7,551 bases of DNA from Clostridia bacterium (GTDB lineage Bacteria > Bacillota > Clostridia > Oscillospirales > Acutalibacteraceae): NCBI GenBank assembly GCA_017381395.1, contig JAFOCH010000098.1, positions 1-7,551 of the forward strand, written 5' to 3'. A program made the position numbers and the translations under genes. Each line of letters opens with the position of its first letter. The stretch's first letter is position 1. The notes beneath the pieces are model-generated. The model did not search any database. It saw nothing but the letters and a program-made list of their open reading frames with translations, and was not told where the DNA came from. Below are positions 5,617-7,551 of the stretch, piece after piece.

Positions 5617-6651
5617 TTATTTCTTTATGCCTTTGAGGACCTCGGAATAGGGGACGATGGCGTCAAATACGGGCAAAATTCCCTTGTTTTCGTCGAGCTG
5701 TCCGTGAAGCTGGAACAGGTCGTGGCCGGGAAATTCGTTTCCTTCTACGAGTACGGGCCCATTCGGCGTAATGGCAACGTCCCAGCCGATATAGCGGATA
5801 TGCTCGCTCATTTTTGCCGCGGTCAGTACGGTGTCGGCCGCCTCTTTCCAGAAGGGGATTTCGACGCCGTCAAAGGTCACGTTTGAGTCGGGATGTGCGG
5901 CAAAAAGGTCACCGCTTTTATCAATCGCCCTGCCCATAAGTACGCCCTTTTCAAAGTCGACTACTGCGCTCATTCCGCCTGCGTTAAAGTTGTCAACCGT
6001 GCTTTCTCCGCGACCGAATCGCATACAAGCAAAGACGATGTGAGCATTTCCGTCGGCATCCTTTAAGGTGCAGATGCGCACGGTATTTATTGCGTGGGGA
6101 TGAATGCGGCTGATGTCGGGATGCTGGGTGATAAACTCCTCGACGAGCGGCTGATTATCGGCCTCAAGCTTTGCTTTCAGCTCCTCGACCGAACCAAAAT
6201 CGGCTACCTTCAGTTTTTCGATTCCCTTGCCGCACATTCCGTCGAGTGTCTTTGCCATAAAGACAGGGTTCTTTTCAAAAAATGTGGCAATCTGACCCTC
6301 GTCGGCATCGGGGAGATAGAGCCAATCGCGCCCTATTTGGTCGCTGTATTTCTTGAGAAACAGGTGTTTTTCAGAGAATTCCTTGCGATGCTCGGCGGGG
6401 TTGAGATACTTTACATAGTTATTATTCTTTTCGCGGGTGATGAGCTGACGTCTTTCGTCGGCGGACATATCGTACATACCAAAAATGGTGTAGTCGACGT
6501 ATCCTGCGCCGTATTTGAGTGCGCAGGTTGCCATATCGAAATAAATCGACAGCTTACATTTTCCCGAATTTTTATGCACCCTTTCGACAAAGTTGGGGAT
6601 TTGTGAAAAGTTCAGATTCTTTATTCTTTTTAGCATCCATTTAACGTTCAT
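5617..6651 (-). CDS. ATP-grasp enzyme, sugar-transfer-associated type
   Basis: A 344-residue soluble protein with an ATP-grasp fold. An N-terminal helical part (1-110) leads into the nucleotide-binding region: AKTLDGMCGKGIEKL (133-147) with Lys134 and the glycine loop, then the hinge VEEFITQ (170-176). The C-terminal half has HAINTVRICT (186-195), MRFGRG (210-215), NFNAGGMSAVVD (221-232) and the metal-binding end YIGWDVAITPNGPVLVEGN (287-305), with Asp291, Glu303 and Asn305. This order matches the ATPgrasp_ST family as I know it, usually met in exopolysaccharide or cell-wall polymer clusters and thought to ligate amino acids or other carboxylates to the polymer. No substrate is proven. The gene follows the ABC exporter gene after 38 bp, so they are probably one operon. 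ATG at 6651 has a perfect AGGAGG, but 13 nt away. A graspetide ligase was considered, but no precursor peptide gene is nearby. Confidence 0.82.
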   Translation of the reverse strand: MNVKWMLKRIKNLNFSQIPNFVERVHKNSGKCKLSIYFDMATCALKYGAGYVDYTIFGMYDMSADERRQLITREKNNNYVKYLNPAEHRKEFSEKHLFLKKYSDQIGRDWLYLPDADEGQIATFFEKNPVFMAKTLDGMCGKGIEKLKVADFGSVEELKAKLEADNQPLVEEFITQHPDISRIHPHAINTVRICTLKDADGNAHIVFACMRFGRGESTVDNFNAGGMSAVVDFEKGVLMGRAIDKSGDLFAAHPDSNVTFDGVEIPFWKEAADTVLTAAKMSEHIRYIGWDVAITPNGPVLVEGNEFPGHDLFQLHGQLDENKGILPVFDAIVPYSEVLKGIKK

Positions 6652-6664
6652 TTTTTTACTTTTT

Positions 6665-6670
6665 CCTCCT
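6665..6670 (-). promoter_or_regulatory. Ribosome binding site of the ATP-grasp gene, unusually far from its ATG
   Basis: AGGAGG on the minus strand lies 13 nt from ATG 6651, against the usual 5-9. The intervening bases are mostly A and contain no in-frame start codon, so ATG 6651 stays the best start. The long spacing may lower translation relative to the exporter. Confidence 0.6.
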
Positions 6671-6689
6671 CAAATAGCGCGAGAATATA

Positions 6690-7551
6690 TCAGTCAAGCT
6701 CGACGGCTCCTGTATAAAGCTGATAGTAGCGTCCCTTCTTTTCGAGCAGCTCGTCGTGGCTTCCTCGTTCGATAATTTCGCCCTGTTCGAGTACCATTAT
6801 AGCATCTGAATTGCGAACTGTCGAGAGGCGATGTGCAATTACGAAGGTTGTGCGGTTTTTCATCAGTCGGGCGAGTCCGTGTTCGATGTGCCGCTCGGTA
6901 CGTGTATCGACCGAGCTTGTCGCCTCGTCAAGTACGAGAATGGGCGCCTTTGAAACGGCGGCACGGGCGATATTGAGCAGCTGACGCTGACCCTGTGACA
7001 GCGAGGCACCGTCGCCCTCGATGACTGTATTGTAGCCGTCACTCAGGCGCATTATAAAGGAATGTGCCGAGGCGGTTTTTGCCGCCTCGATAACCTCGTC
7101 GTCGGTGGCGTCGGGACGTCCGTAGCGGATATTTTCCATTACGGTACCGGTGAAAAGGTGGGTGTCCTGCAATACGACGGCAATATTTTTGCGCAGGTCA
7201 CGACGACGATATTTGCGAATGTCGATGCCGTCGATGGTTATTTCGCCACTCTTTATATCATAAAAGCGGTTGAGCAGATTGGTGACGGTGGTTTTGCCCG
7301 CACCCGTCGAGCCGACAAAGGCGATTTTTTGCCCCGCTTTTGCATAGAGGGAGATGTTTTTGAGCACGTCCTTGTCGGGCAGATAGCCGAATGTGACGTT
7401 TTTAATCTCGACCTCGCCCTTGATTTCGCCCATCGGGATTGCGTCGGCGGAATCGGCGGCTTCGGGCTCGGCATCCATTACCGAGAATACTCTTTCCGCA
7501 CCCGCCAGAGCGGCAAAAATGGTGGACATTTGCATCGAAATTTGGTTAATC
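6690..7551 (-). CDS. ABC exporter half-transporter (MdlB/LmrA-like), nucleotide-binding domain; N-terminus beyond the window
   Basis: The frame runs off the right edge. About 286 residues are visible, whereas complete proteins of this kind have about 580-620, so the six-helix membrane domain is missing. The visible start INQIS...ALAGAERVFSVMDAEPE is the end of the membrane domain and the linker. Counting from the Met at 7535, the ATPase domain has Walker A GSTGAGKT (75-82), Q-loop Gln123, signature LSQGQ (179-183), Walker B ILVLDE (199-204) with catalytic Glu204, D-loop SSVD (207-210) and switch His235. All catalytic residues are intact. Exporters with this SSVDT D-loop and LSQGQ signature are often one half of a heterodimer, and the partner would lie upstream, outside the window. 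Substrate is unknown: drugs, lipids or peptides are all possible. The ATP-grasp gene follows after 38 bp. Confidence 0.93.
   Translation of the reverse strand, partial: INQISMQMSTIFAALAGAERVFSVMDAEPEAADSADAIPMGEIKGEVEIKNVTFGYLPDKDVLKNISLYAKAGQKIAFVGSTGAGKTTVTNLLNRFYDIKSGEITIDGIDIRKYRRRDLRKNIAVVLQDTHLFTGTVMENIRYGRPDATDDEVIEAAKTASAHSFIMRLSDGYNTVIEGDGASLSQGQRQLLNIARAAVSKAPILVLDEATSSVDTRTERHIEHGLARLMKNRTTFVIAHRLSTVRNSDAIMVLEQGEIIERGSHDELLEKKGRYYQLYTGAVELD

Noticed and set aside
5437..5886. Plus-strand open frame of 149 codons starting within the sdpR promoter
   Set aside because: It crosses the minus-strand promoter and terminator, then runs antisense to the ATP-grasp gene; the sequence looks like chance coding.
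6094..6606. Open frame of 170 codons on the plus strand
   Set aside because: It is the antisense of the ATP-grasp gene, shows no recognisable motif and runs against every other gene in the region.

Overview
The window looks like chromosomal DNA of a Gram-positive anaerobe of the class Clostridia, perhaps a gut Oscillospiraceae or Ruminococcaceae relative. The grounds are strong GGAGG-type ribosome binding sites, short intrinsic terminators, a clostridial-style pssA-psd pair, an SdpR/SdpI pair and a BspA-type leucine-rich-repeat surface protein. This is inferred from gene content; no taxonomic marker is present.

Layout. (1) Positions 1-1422, minus strand: N-terminal 474 codons of a secreted BspA-like (LRR_5) protein that runs off the left edge. 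It contains 23-residue repeats organised in a 163-residue (489 bp) super-repeat. (2) 1583-2230, minus: a HAD phosphatase of the phosphoglycolate phosphatase type, with its own terminator and extended -10 promoter. (3) 2508-3994, plus: a two-gene phosphatidylethanolamine operon, pssA (phosphatidylserine synthase) and psd (phosphatidylserine decarboxylase), overlapping by ATGA and driven by a TATAAT promoter. (4) A bidirectional terminator at 3999-4032 separates it from the convergent sdpR-sdpI operon (5394 down to 4044, minus). This pair is an ArsR-family repressor with a TTG start and an SdpI-like membrane protein with an extra C-terminal domain. Their promoter has a perfect TTGACA and is followed at once by a perfect 9-bp inverted repeat, a likely autorepression operator. 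(5) 5617-7551, minus: an ATP-grasp enzyme of the sugar-transfer-associated type lies 38 bp behind the end of an ABC exporter half-transporter that is cut by the right edge; a terminator at 5511-5541 closes this unit.

How the genes fit together. Most products act at the cell envelope: PE synthesis, an SdpI-type membrane immunity or signalling protein, an exporter with a possible surface-polymer enzyme, and a surface LRR protein. I do not see a clear-cut new system. The best leads are the orphan sdpRI module with a probable extracytoplasmic domain, the motif departures in PssA and Psd, the ABC/ATP-grasp pairing without glycosyltransferases in view, and the LRR super-repeat. No tRNA, rRNA, CRISPR array, insertion sequence or integrase was found. 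The longest gene-free stretch is 2231-2507 (277 bp), which holds divergent promoters.
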